The position numbers were made by a program, and so were the translations under genes. A stretch of DNA of 64,000 bases from Manduca sexta. Taxonomy: Eukaryota; Arthropoda; Insecta; Lepidoptera; Sphingidae. How positions within the stretch are numbered: position 1 is the first letter of the stretch; each line of letters begins with the position of its first letter. Below, in pieces: positions 23,600-34,702 of this stretch. The notes below the pieces were generated by a model, which saw only the letters and a list, made by a program, of their open reading frames with translations, ran no database searches and was not told the DNA's origin. Location of the stretch: contig NC_051134.1 in assembly GCF_014839805.1 (NCBI RefSeq), positions 7,037,170-7,101,169 on the forward strand. Reading direction: 5' to 3'.

Positions 23600-24180
23600 G
23601 CAGGCCGCTTTTAACAGATTTTGAGTGTTGGATCTGAAGTCAACACCGGGAGAAACTTGCGAATGGGATACTAGGATGCAGCAGCCTGAAGGAGAGCTGG
23701 GAGGTGATATCTGGAAAGGGTCGTGTGGGGAAAGAAAAGGTAGTCTTAGGATGGGGGGACGTGAGGCCAGGAAATCTTCGCAAGCCTTTAAAGGCCTCAA
23801 CGAGAATTGACAATTATGAGGTATACACAATTTACTGTGAGCCTAGGGCCGCAATAAATGACCCGTGCGTGGGCGTGCATTCGGTGTAGTGACCGAGCGC
23901 AGAAGAATTGCCTCGGGATGCTTCTAACAGGGCACTTCTAGCAAAAGACTCCCAAAGGATCATGAAGATGAATTGTATGTGAAAACCTGTGTAATTACTG
24001 TGACATCGGTAAATGCTCCTGGATGCCGAGAGTGGAGGTTTGAGACTCTTGTACCATTACTCTCTAATATATCTCGTATGTGATAATCGATAGCACCACG
24101 CATATAAGGATACCGAGTGTTGAAGCTCGACGAGTCTATTGAAACACTAATGAGTCCCGCGACTCTTTGCAAATCTAAAA
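23600..24180 (+). repeat. Probable LINE-derived or other interspersed repeat
   Basis: A purine-rich, GC-elevated block (GGAGAGCTGGGAGGTGATAT, then GTAGTCTTAGGATGGGGGGA) continues through CAGAAGAATTGCCTCGGGAT and GGGCACTTCTAGCAAAAGAC. It resembles the 3' region of a lepidopteran repeat that I recall but cannot name. No other copy lies in the window. The two overlapping plus-strand frames and one minus-strand frame at 23561-23889 are probably repeat-derived. Confidence 0.3.
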
Positions 24181-24414
24181 TCAAATTTTGGAAATTTCAT
24201 ACTTAATTGATGTATAATCAAAGCTTATTAAAGTTGAAACAATTTGCTAGTTATATAAATAATATTGCAGGTGGAAACGAGCCAAAAACTTCTCAAAGAC
24301 GACCAATCACGTCAGTAAAACTACGATCGCAATAAAAGATAAGCGATATATCGTCAAAGACGTGTATCCACGTTGACGTTGCAATAAAGGTGCCGTGATA
24401 TACGCGTTTCCGTC

Positions 24415-24819
24415 ATGGAGCGTGTCGCGATATCAATATGTCACGTGAACACGCGTGGATATTTTATATTTATGAAATACAATGAGCCGATACGCAATAT
24501 GTGCCGTGAACATAAATATGTGGGAAATTTGAGGAATACTAAAATATCACGGTGCGGTGATCACCCTAAAATGGATTCCGAAGGCATATTTATAACATTA
24601 TATATTTTGATATTTGTTAACCATAATATATTGGACTCAAATTCCTCGATACATACACAAAAGCTATACCAATATCTTCATAGTTGGCAAAAATGTAAGG
24701 TTTTAAAGATTACGAGTCTTTTTTTATACGAGTTCAGTAAAGTGACCTTACTGCTCCTGATGGTCAGTGGAATGAGGTTCAGTAGATTGTCTACTATGCT
24801 GCTGCTATGGCGGGGCTAA
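24415..24819 (+). other. 134-codon open frame, not recognised
   Basis: An ATG frame at 24415-24819 would encode a mostly hydrophobic, Ile/Leu/Ser-rich peptide with no domain I recognise. Upstream there is no CpG-rich promoter, and at the ends there is no clear splice context. The first part sits in sequence with repeated ACGCG and CGATAT words. Length alone is not strong evidence here, so I regard translation as unlikely. Confidence 0.15.
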
Positions 24820-25093
24820 CACCTTGTGTACAATGGTCACTATCCAGGCGATATAATAAATACAAATACTACCTCCAGCGAGAGTATAGATCATAGATAA
24901 CCTTTAACATTAAGTTCAATTTGCCATAACAAGAAAAGTATAGGAAATCGCCTTCCAAATATTATGAAACTTTACTTCACAAGTTTACCAAACTGACATA
25001 AATAACTTATTTCAGTGTTTTATCTTTATGTTTTTACCGTTCTTGCGATTTCCTATTCCTCTTTTAACTTGAAAGAGGATTTATAAATGCGAA

Positions 25094-25356
25094 TCATATT
25101 ATAAATGCGAAAGTTAGTGAGGATGGATGTATGGATGTATGTATCTATGTTTGTACCTCTTTCGGGAAATAAATACTAAACAAATTTGGATGGAACCTTA
25201 CAGTAATATTAGTTATACATTGGAATAACGCATAGGCTACAATTTATAATTATTTTATGTAATTTGGTCAGAATAAAACGATACATATCTAGCAAGTCGG
25301 AAAAAAATTATTCCGGAAAACTCCTTCACGCGGGCAAAGTCACAAGCAAAGGCTAG
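25094..25356 (+). mobile_element. Non-autonomous Helitron-like element, 263 bp
   Basis: It begins A|TCATATTATAAATGCGAAAG and ends GGGCAAAGTCACAAGC, then AAAGGCTAG|T. This gives the 5'-TC and CTAG-3' ends of Helitrons inserted between A and T. Just inside the 5' end is a GGATGTAT short array. The 3' hairpin is degenerate. Helitrons move by rolling-circle replication and make no target duplication. This copy carries no Rep/Hel protein. Confidence 0.65.
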
Positions 25357-25943
25357 TCTTAGATAAACCTAAATAACGGTCAACTTATGTATACATTTAA
25401 CAATCGCAATACCAACACTTTAGTCGCACAACCAATAAAACCAAACTAGGACCTCATAATTCAAAGCAAACTACGCAACCAATAATAAAATTGTTTTATA
25501 GCAATACGCTAAACCGTTGCGAATCGGTATTATATCACGAATTGTTTCAAATACTCACTAATTATTAAAGCCCATACATCAAAGCGCAACAAAAACGCGC
25601 GTGAATGGATCCACGCATGCTGCATGTATTCAGTTTGCCGAACGTAACAAAAATTACAACGCGTTCGACGCGATAAAAAAATTAATCAATTGAGCACGCA
25701 TCGAGATCTGATTTTGATGCCATTCAATGATTTATTTGTTGTGGAGAGTTGCCAACATTTTATTTGAAAGTTATTTTTGTGCGATAGCTTTGAGTAGGAC
25801 CAGGCCTTTATAACGGTGACGTTGAAGTGAAAAATACACGCAGTCATTAAACAGACTGTAAATCATGCTAATAGAATAGAAGCAGCAGTATTCGTTTCAA
25901 ACCATTACCGCAGCATACTGATACACTCAACGTTATTCTATAG

Positions 25944-26191
25944 TTTTTTTTACACACCCACTTCACGCATTGATCTCTAAAGGGTATGAAGAGGTGCCAC
26001 CCACTTTTCGCCAAATATGTTCCGTCCCAAGATGTGATAAGGGGCGTGCTTATCATCATATCAGGCACAAATTCCAGACTGCTGATATTGAGCAGTAAAT
26101 CCCAAATATCACTTTATCCGATAGGATTCAAACCCAGGACCTCAGTGCGCTGTCGTACCGCGCATGCAGTACAACTACGCCATCGAGGCAG
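25944..26191 (-). repeat. tRNA-derived SINE, family S2 (best minus-strand copy)
   Basis: On the minus strand it opens with a tRNA-like head. An A-box-like TGGCGTAGTTGTACTGC lies near 26183-26167, and a B-box-like GGTTTGAATCC near 26133-26123. The body contains TTGCTCAATATCAGC, CCTGATATGATGATAAGCAC and CCCTTATCACATCTTGGGAC, and the tail ends in an A-run (25944-25951 on the other strand). RNA polymerase III would transcribe such an element from the A and B boxes. Other copies are at 9.5, 10.1, 44.0, 53.9 and 60.2 kb. Confidence 0.65.
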
Positions 26192-26344
26192 TCTTTTTAG
26201 TTCTTGTAATTTTAAATTATATTCATGACTTGCAAGTAAATTTCGGCATATTTTTCGTCCCACACAACCACCCACGCACATAGCTGATAACTAAACGAAT
26301 GTCCTCCCACGTCCCAATACTCATAAATTTTTTTAAAGGTCAGT

Positions 26345-27060
26345 AATTCAACTCGGAGTATACGGAGAGACATCGGGTTTCTTTGTGTATTTTACCGCCT
26401 CTTCCATGGAGAGTGCTCTGAGGAACTGTTTAATATGGTGCTTGCCGTACCACTCGCCAAAGAGGCGATAGCCTAGTCGGGTGTGGAACGGACTGCCGAG
26501 ACGAATGTCCGCAGGTTCAAAACCCAAAGACACTCTGAGTTTTCTAAAAAAAACTTATGTGTGTATTGTTTGTAAATTATCGCTTGCTTTAACGGTGGAG
26601 GAAAATATCGTGAGGTAACCTGAGAAGTTCTCTATAGGATTTTTGCGGGTGTGTTAAGTCTACGCACTAGGCCAGCATGGTGGATTAAGGCCTAATCCCT
26701 CTCAGTAGTAAAGGAGGCCCGTGTCCAGCAGTGGCACGGTATATAATACAGGGCTGATGATGATGATGACCACTTGCCACTGCAGTGCAGTTCATCCGTA
26801 CTACATGGTTTCTATCCGTAGTAGCACGGTGAGATTTTGCTCCTTTTTAACGCGTACGTGCAAACTTTGGAATGAACTCCCTGTATCAGTGTTTCCCGAG
26901 TGCTATAACTTGTCCTTCTTTAAACGAGATTTAAAGAGTGCTCACTTCCAGGTAGGCAATGGCTTGCTGTGCCTCTAGCATTGCAAAGTGCGTGGGCGGC
27001 AGATGCTACTTTCCATCAGGCGGTCCGCTTGCCCGTTTGTCTATTAAGGCAATAAAAAAA
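26345..27060 (+). mobile_element. LINE C-terminus and 3' end, split by a SINE
   Basis: The left part (26345-26459) encodes CSEELFNMVLA. The right part (26769-27060) encodes TVRFCSFLTRTCKLWNELPV, then SVFPECYNLSFFKRDL, followed by a stop and a short 3' UTR ending AATAAAAAAA. This is the usual C-terminal end of a non-LTR reverse transcriptase ORF. The insertion is 5'-truncated and frameshifted at the junction. The SINE at 26460-26768 inserted into it later. Confidence 0.7.
26460..26768 (+). repeat. tRNA-derived SINE, family S1, inserted in a LINE
   Basis: This is a full-length, roughly 309-base S1 element. An A-box-like region GGCGATAGCCTAGTCGGGTG is followed by a B box GCAGGTTCAAAACCC. The body contains TCGCTTGCTTTAACGGTGGA and GGCCAGCATGGTGGATTAAG, and the 3' end is a GATGAT microsatellite. 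It is bracketed by ACCACTCGCCA (26449-26459) and ACCACTTGCCA (26769-26779), an 11-bp target duplication with one mismatch. The minus-strand frame across its head is a shadow. Confidence 0.85.
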
Positions 27061-27919
27061 GCTACGATTTCTCCTAGGTCGGTATTTATGAATATTGATG
27101 ATCACTGAGGATATTCATTCTTGTTATGAGAAATCGCAAATACAATTGCCACTTAGAACAATATTTACGCATATCGAAATATTCAGTAAGTTGATTAGCG
27201 GTTGACAGGATTGGTTGAATAATTTAATTCACGTGAGGGATCGTGAGCGTGTGCAGTGTTTATTTAATATCAAGTTTATGGTTTGCCAAATGTGTAAAGA
27301 ATTAGTGATATTACTTGATCGCGAGAGTCATCTACAGTTTATTCCTTATAGGGACAATAAGTAAATTATATAAAAAATCTGACACAATCACGATAATTTA
27401 TAAAACTAAACATATTTTGTAATTGAACTTTGCGTGCTTTATTTTAGATTTGAAATTCATTTGAATTCTATATTAGCTTATCCCGCATGTTTTGGATATC
27501 GAATAATATCTACAAAATTAGATATAACATTACCAACAATAATAACCTTTACGTTATTAAATTTAGAGTTAAAATATCAAAAACTTATCGAAACCAACCT
27601 CATCATGCAAAAACCACATGTTCTACACACAAACTAAGCCCTTCCGAACGCCAAATGACAGTTTTTCAGTTGTTGCCGGGCGGACTCGCAGCTGCTCGTA
27701 AGTTTTTACATCGATCCTCTAACTATTAAGTAAAATTTAGTATCATCTCGCTAGCTTGCCGCGTCTCCAGTACACTTCATGTATGGAATATTTTACACAA
27801 TAACTACCTTGTCAATAAAGGTTATATTAGAGTTTTGTCTAGTCAATTCTGTTCAAATATTTTAGGAAATGTTAAAACATTGATAAAAATGTTTATTAAG
27901 GAAGCCCATACAGCAGTGG
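27061..27919. other. No feature recognised
   Basis: This is AT-rich DNA. Two overlapping plus-strand frames at 27434-27729 have no domain. No splice pair or RNA gene could be supported. Confidence 0.5.
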
Positions 27920-28085
27920 GTCATATAACTCGATTCCCGTCGGCTTCCCTTTATGTTGATTTTTTGTAGAATTTAATTATCATCAGAACGATTTGCAAAT
28001 CGCATTCATGCATAACGTACCTAAATGTTGTATCGGGTCGAGTCATGAAATTTACCAAAATTTTCGATATTTTAAGCATATAAGG
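27920..28085 (+). repeat. Interspersed repeat, family R2 (copy 1)
   Basis: This matches 43808-43930. Both carry CATATAAC, CGATTCC, GCTTCCCTTTATG, ATTATCAT, AGAACGATTTGCA and ATCGCATT in the same order. No terminal structure could be seen. Confidence 0.55.
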
Positions 28086-28662
28086 CTTTAAAAACTTACC
28101 GCGTACAAACATAAATATTTTTTTTGTTTAATTTATAGCACAGTAAATGCTGTATTTGTTAGTGAACGTCCATACCATATCAATATTTAATTTTATCTGT
28201 ATAATGACTACTATATTTATGTTGAAAAACCTGCGATTAGTCTAGTTTTGATAAATTGTATTTCAGAGCGGTTGGTGCACATTTCAGGAGACAGGACAAG
28301 TTAATTCTGGCAACTATCTAGGGACGTAACATTTCCTTCTCAGTTAGACGACAAAGTATCAACCATAATGAGAAAAAATCAACAATTTAATATGAAAATG
28401 TTTCTAACAAAGAAACTTAACATTGTGTAAATATTGATAAACATTTTACATTCATGGTTACAGTCGTATTATATTCCTTAATGATACAAACGACTATAAC
28501 GCGGAGCAATACTAGGAAATGCTTTGAGTTAGTAAATATCTACATTCGAAGCATTATTTGTACATTAAACAGGATGTAGGTTGTCGAGACTGTTTGGTTT
28601 GTGATATTTAATATGATCACTGCAAACTTAAAATGCAATGTTTTAATCAAAATTATATTAAA

Positions 28663-28830
28663 CTAGCTTTTACTTGCTGGTTCACCCGGGTGGAAGACTT
28701 TTGAATAAAAAAGTAGCTCATGTCCTGGCTTAAAACATCTACATACCGAATTTCATCAAAATCCATTGGGTAGTTAAGTTTATCGTATTCAAAAAGACAC
28801 TTTGCGGTAGAAAATTCCATAACATATAAG
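28663..28830 (-). mobile_element. Helitron-like fragment, 3' end
   Basis: Read on the minus strand, this ends CCACCCGGGTGAACCAGC, then AAGTAAAAGCTAG|T, the 3' hairpin plus CTAG of lepidopteran Helitrons. Further in are words seen in other copies, such as ATTTTGATGAAATTCGGTAT. No TC 5' end was found, so it is truncated near 28.83 kb. The minus-strand open frame here is repeat-derived. Confidence 0.55.
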
Positions 28831-30184
28831 GAAAAAATCTTAATCCTGGCACGACCACTACTATGCAAGTGTTTAATCATGTATACGGCTTTGATCCAAT
28901 TGGTATTAACAGCAACAATACTTCAAGAACAAAAAACTACGTCAACAGATTATTCTTGCGACGACTTTGTGAGTAATTCACAGTAACATTATCACAAAAC
29001 TAATTTAAAATATCCTCTATTACGGAGTCTCATGGCCACAACGACTGCGGGCGAACTTGCAGCGTAACTAGCATGTTGTCTAAGTCGCGAAACAAGGATT
29101 AATTCTAACCAAACTGCATCCTAGTGTCGCCTTGTTGCTCGCGACACGCGCAACTTGTGCAGTTTGCGCGGTGCCTTAATACCGCTGCCGCGATGATGGC
29201 GTGTTGTGGGTTGTGTTTCAGGGATTTATGAGCTTCAGGGTTTTGTCCTGGATACCGTTTATTTGCCATTTGTAAGCTGAAGTTTTATCATCATATGATT
29301 AAACTTTAACAATTCTGATTATTTTTAGAAAATATTAAAGATATAAATTTATTTCCGTCATTCAAATCTCTTAACAGCAAGAGAATCCAAATACTTCCAC
29401 TAAATCCTAAGATGCCAGTATGTAAAAAGCCAAATGTAGTTCCAGTCTAAAAGCCCTGACATAATTCACATTTACACAATAAAGAATCAGAGGAAGAGTA
29501 ATATAAGTTATTCAACTGAAACACCAAAATGATTAGACACTGTTTGATAGAAGAAGATAAATCGATTATACCCAGACAGACCAACAACCAAAAGATCTAT
29601 CACCAAGCAACTTGTCACCCAATTTGAGTACATTAATCCATGTCTGACTACGAACAGGAAAATCTAAGATAGATTTAGCTTTCACTCCAGAAGGCTAATT
29701 ACTACAAGGTAAGAGTCGAAGGTCCATAAATCAAGTTACCGTTGTATTAATACGTCCTTGTGCTGAGCCTAGAGTTGGCCCATTGCCTAATGAAGTAGAA
29801 TTATTCCACAATATAAAATTGATGTTACGCTGTCAGTTAAGGCGATTAGGGGTCCGTAATTTATTTTGTGAGGCTTTATTGATGAGGTAGTTGGATTTTT
29901 AGTGGACGTTGGGATATTACCGAATAGTGGAATGAAATAAGGGTCAAGCTTCGCGTGTATGTATGTCAGTGAAGGTATTTAGTTAGTTATTTAGGTCAAA
30001 TAAAAAGAAATGCGAAGAAGTTAGCAGGCTGACTGTGTCGACAATTGAGAGATACAATGTTTCTTGCCGAACTACATTTTTTTGCACTCCATTATAAGTA
30101 ACTACTATCACATGCATTTTGCTGTTCTAGAATATAATACGTAAATATATCAAGATAGAAATAATAATAATTACTTTGAACCTT
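28831..30184. other. No gene recognised; CpG-rich patch at 29030-29210
   Basis: Mostly AT-rich. The patch at 29030-29210 is CpG-richer, with an imperfect inverted repeat (GTCGCGAAACAAGG against CCTTGTTGCTCGCGAC). It could be a conserved non-coding or regulatory element. Nothing else is supported. Confidence 0.35.
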
Positions 30185-30310
30185 TCGGGTAGCCTGAAGT
30201 TAGTTACCAGCCTCCACTAGACTACAGTGAGGGCCTTTGACGAAACCCTTAGAAATAGAGAAGACCCGTGGCCAGTAAGAATAGTATAATACAGAGCTGG
30301 TATTATTTAC
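30185..30310 (+). repeat. Diverged S1 SINE 3' part
   Basis: GAAGACCCGTGGCCAGTAAG, then ATAGTATAATACAGAGCTGG followed by a TATTAT tail, matches the 3' end of S1. The body is heavily diverged, so this is an old copy. Confidence 0.5.
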
Positions 30311-31230
30311 GTTATATTATCCTCCACTATAACAAAGTTAAATATCCTCGTTTGAAGTACAGACATATGTAATAACATTTCATATCGTGTTATTCGTAAA
30401 AAACATTTTTGGTACAACAGCTCGCGAGGTTCAGAAGAGCCCTTTAAGTGCTTCCTTTGTTGTTGCCATGCTTGTTGGTAATATTTTGGTTTTTATCTGT
30501 TAAACAGTATTTCAAAGTTGCTTGTTATTAACAGAATACTGATGATAATTCAGCATTAAGTGATACACAAGTAAATTAAAAACAATAGGAATTTTCAACC
30601 TTAAGTCGTATGTATTAGTTACCGGTTAAATCGCAATACTAAATTTATTTCTGTAATACATAGGTTCCAGAAGGATGAGTCCGTTTCTTCGTGTTAACAG
30701 ACACCAATAAGATAGAAATAAAATAATTTTATTATTTTTATCCAAATAAAGTGCAAAGCGAGAATTATATTTCCAAAGAAGAGTTTTCACCCAAGCTAAG
30801 CCGCAAGCAATAGCTATAGTAGAAATAAAATGGTATTTGAATAATTCTTTAATACAAAACCCGTTCTTATCAAAACTGCTCTAAGCTATTTCAGCTAAGT
30901 TGCATTCAAAATGTATAGAAGTCGTATATTAGGAATAGTTTTAATACTAAAATATAGACATTGCGGCGAAGCTAAGTTTAAGCTAGAAAGCCAACGACAG
31001 TTTGTGGTTACAATTCGTGCATCTGGACAAATGTTTGTGTAATCCGCAAATATTTGTTCGGTTTTGGCTTACGAGAACTTGCAATTTCGCGTTGCTTTTG
31101 ATTGTACTTATAACCGATCTTATATCTGATTAGAATTAGGACTTTATATCTCGAAAACAAATTAGGAAAACAACATAGCAAATGATATCAGAAGCAACAA
31201 AAATAGTTTACACTCGACATTTATGGGAGA
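30311..31230. other. No feature recognised
   Basis: This is AT-rich DNA with no coding or repeat signal that I can support. Confidence 0.5.
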
Positions 31231-31512
31231 CTAACTGATCCGACAGACGTTGTCCTGTCTTAACTATGTATTCATGCGCGCATTCCGTCGATCGCTGACA
31301 GTTATTTCAAACCACTGACATATAAAATTAATATTGTCGTTAAGTTTTCTTAAATTTTCTATTTTTCCGCGCAATTTTTTGAATTTTTTCTTTCATAAGA
31401 ACCTTCTCCTGACAATAACAAACACAACAAAAAAAAATAGTGAAATCAGTCCAGCCGTTCACGCGTGATGGCGTGACCAAGGGAAATAGGGATTCATTTT
31501 TATATATATAGA
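31231..31512 (-). mobile_element. Non-autonomous Helitron-like element, 282 bp
   Basis: On the minus strand it starts A|TCTATATATATAAAAATG at 31512 and ends GTCTGTCGGATCAGTTAG|T at 31231. Inside are CGTGAACGGCTGGACTGATT and GACAGGACAACGTCTGTCGG, which I recall as a common lepidopteran Helitron family. The TC start, TTAG end and A|T insertion point agree with Helitron rules. No coding capacity. Confidence 0.65.
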
Positions 31513-33269
31513 TAAATGTCTTTTCCTCTTCTCCAAGGATTTATTTATGTCAAAGTTCGTCACAAGCGCATAATTTCGGAAATATCGCGTTAATTACCTA
31601 TCGCCAGTAAACCCAGTTGCTCGTCATCAAACATGATATAAAAATATCCTACATTCGTCTGATATAGTGCGAATATTAGGCCGCTTACGCGGTGCGTATA
31701 TCCGCAAAACTAATATAGAAGTTCATAAAGTGCGGAGGTGGTCCAAGTTTCGCGAAGGTTAATTCCCACGCTACGTGGAGTCTTCGGCTTATCGCCACGT
31801 CGCTTTGCGAATCGGTTATATTTAAGCTCTTTGGCTGTAGGGATACAGGGGAAAATGTTTTGACCGGGGACGCTGAGTTTTGATATTATTGCTACGCTTT
31901 AGTGGCCATTAATGTAATTAATAAATATGAATTAATTGTAATAAATTACCGGTTTACTGTGGAAATATTTTTGTTACTATGAGTTGGTAATGTCAGTCAT
32001 GATAACATTTAAAGACAAAAACTGTTTCAATTAAAAAATGTATTTAAGTAAAACTAATTTTAATGTTGTTTCGAAAATACATAAATTATTTTCTTCACAT
32101 ATTAAAGTCTCATTTTATTTAAACGTTAAACATGTGATAGATGTAGCCATAGAACACAGGAATATATTTATAGGAACTATTTGATCGTAGCCATGTCGCC
32201 GATATGTACTAGCATTAACTGTTCGTATGTCGATAGTCGTACCCACCACGAATACAACTTACAACTTACAATAAATGAGAGGATTGTGACCTACATCAGT
32301 GTATTTTCGGAATCATTTTAAACTTTACCAATAGCGCACGATGGTGGTTCTGGCTTTATTCACGATTTCTGCGGATGGACTGTTTGTATTACTATTTTAA
32401 TGATTCTTCGCCAGATTAACACGCAATATCCGTCCTTATGTCGCCGCGCCGTATATTACAATTATTATGAGGAGAGGGGGTGGAAGGGCGCGGCCGGGGT
32501 ACATGCGGCGCTAACCCAGGAAATGTCTCCGGGCGCGTCATAACTGCGCCCAAGTGCGTTTTGTGACTTTATGTCATACTTTATTTTCCAACTTATCGCT
32601 ATATTAAACTCCATGTCTTATATTGGAATTTGTTGATAGGTTTTCGTGTCAGTTTGGTTCAGTTCAGATAAGAGTAGTTTCTAAGTTGACACATGTGGGT
32701 AAGAATCAGTCTATGTCAGTACTAATTTGTTTACTTTAGTGATCTGTTGGTTGGTATCTACGTGTACTATAATTAAATAATTCAAAAAAAAAACATCCCC
32801 AATATTTCAAAGTAATTGTGGAGGCACAAAGTACTTTGTAATTCAATGATTTTGAGTGATGTTACTACTACATGAGCAGATGAATTTCCTTATTGGACAG
32901 CGTCTTCTTTTCACCATTTAACATTAGTTCAAAATCCTTCACCGATTTGTCGTAAAGCGTATAATCGGACCGAAAAACCGTAAAACGATTTCCCTTGTAA
33001 CTCGAATAGCTTTTCTATCGTCTGTGATCACCCCTTTCCAATGTGAGATTTGTGTATTACTGCTCAGGTTTAATGCAAAAAGAATTTGGATTAATTTTTA
33101 CTACCGGAGGCTTGTTCAGTTTCAACTTTGTGGCGGATGGGAAAACAGTGCGAGATGTCAATAATACAAGTGCAACTGGTCTCGATGATGACGGTGCGAT
33201 TTTGTTTAATGTCGAGGTTCATTTGATGAATAGACGATCACCAATGTAAAGGAACAAATGGATGCATTT
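31513..33269. other. No gene recognised; GC-rich patch at 32460-32560
   Basis: Largely AT-rich. A GC- and CpG-rich patch at about 32460-32560 (GGGCGCGGCCGGGGTACATG, then CTCCGGGCGCGTCATAACTG) might be regulatory. The 68-codon frame at 33043-33249 has a protein-like composition but no domain that I recognise and no splice support. Confidence 0.35.
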
Positions 33270-33395
33270 CTCTATGGAAAGGGAAGATGTCCAGTCTATT
33301 GGGACCCTTAGACAAAGTGTTGTCCATGTTAGATGAGTTCTGAACCCAAGACCTTCCCGACCACAAATATTCGCTGTCCGTAGACCGAAGAAGTA
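33270..33395 (-). repeat. tRNA-like SINE head, unassigned family
   Basis: On the minus strand, a B-box-like GGTCTTGGGTTCAGAACTC follows an A-box-like TCTACGGACAGCGA at the usual spacing. The downstream body runs towards 33270. This is consistent with a decayed tRNA-derived SINE. No full cloverleaf is possible. Confidence 0.35.
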
Positions 33396-33904
33396 CCTAC
33401 ATCATATTATTTTTTTTTTAAATTAATAGACAATATCTTTGTTCCAGTTCCAAAACCCGTCTCACGATACCGGGATAGCACGATACGTCATTACGTCGAC
33501 AGAATTGGATCTGTTATAATTTTTCTGAGAGGTTGTGTAGGCGAAGACAAACGAGCTGCCGCCACGTCTCCTGGATCAGCCTTATTGTATTTTATTATTA
33601 GAATAATCATTAATATTGACGTCCTTAAAAGAGAATCTTAGTGTAGTATTGCTAATTACTGTAGATTATTTGGTCTTAGGCATAATTGGTTCAAAATTGT
33701 GACCTTTGATATTGTGGTTGGATTAAGTGAGATTATTGGTGCCCAGAAAATTATCTCACACTTTACAAATCCTTTTGTTTAAGTTTAGTAGTCTTGTTCT
33801 ATCAATTTAGGTGTTCAGTGCGATGTTAATTCTGCACTGAATTTATTATTTTATTAGGTAATTAATCTAAGGTTGTAGATTTTGAAGTATTAGACGTAGT
33901 AGTA

Positions 33905-34065
33905 TTATATGAAATGAAATGAAATGAAATGAAATGATTTATTTGAATCTGTAAAATGTTATACATTATTTTGATTCCGTCAATATTAACTCTACCACCA
34001 GTTCGGAAAGTAGTTTTCACCAGAGAAGAACGGGCAAGAAACTCTGGTGTTGCTCTTTTCAATCA
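33905..34065 (-). repeat. Interspersed repeat, family R3 (copy 2)
   Basis: A GAAAT pentamer array at about 33911-33936 is followed by the R3 body, ending GCAAGAAACTCTGGTGTTGC. It matches 703-865. If the pentamer is a 3' tail, the element lies on the minus strand. This copy keeps a cleaner tail. Confidence 0.6.
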
Positions 34066-34484
34066 GTTTAGGGTAAAGACTACAACAGTACATGATAAAG
34101 TGAAAAGAGAAAAAAAAAAAAAGTTTAGAGCAGTTCATTTATAAGCTCGTGAAATAAGGAATAAATTAATTTAAATTTTTATATGACTGCACAACCCTCT
34201 CAGGAATCATGAAATTTCTCTATTATCCTTATAATTATTTCCTCCCAGCACCTCTAGCAATTAGAAATGAGAAATGTAAGCGAAATGGGCAGAACAGTCC
34301 ACACAAGCAGCACCCGTTCACGAGTATGACGCATGTGCCAGCCATCGGCCTCCTCAACCATATTGTAGGGAAGTGGCCGACCCGTCACACGACGCCGCCG
34401 CAGGTACAGACAGTTAGAGAGTATTTCATACCCAAGCCGCTTACAGTTATTTTACAAATAAAGAGAAAGGAAAAAATATATATA

Positions 34485-34702
34485 TATATCTCGATCAAGT
34501 GACATGATTCCAAATCTATAGAGAATGAGATATTATATTCCAAATATAATATCTCATTCTCTATTAATTCTTTAATATAGCAATTATGTCGATATTATAT
34601 CTCGATCAAGTGACATGATTCCAAATCTATAGAGAATGAGATATTATATTCCAAATATAATATCTCATTCTCTATTAATTCTTTAATATAGCAATTATGT
34701 CG
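34485..34702. repeat. Tandem duplication (111-bp period) of a perfect hairpin
   Basis: Unit 1 (34485-34595) and unit 2 (34596-34702) are identical over their shared length. Each contains a perfect 22-bp inverted repeat with a 3-base CCA loop: arms 34518-34539 / 34543-34564 and 34629-34650 / 34654-34675. The arm starts ATAGAGAATGAGATATTATA. A (TA)n run lies just to the left. It could be a small foldback element duplicated by slippage or unequal exchange, or a small-RNA hairpin precursor. Confidence 0.9.

Noticed and set aside
24415..24819. 134-codon open frame as a gene
   Set aside because: No domain, no promoter-like or splice context, and low-complexity hydrophobic composition. Listed only as an unrecognised frame.
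26123..26183. tRNA gene
   Set aside because: A and B boxes are present, but no cloverleaf with paired acceptor and anticodon stems can be drawn. It is the head of a SINE. The same holds for the box pairs at 26.46, 36.65, 44.0, 52.0 and 54.06 kb.
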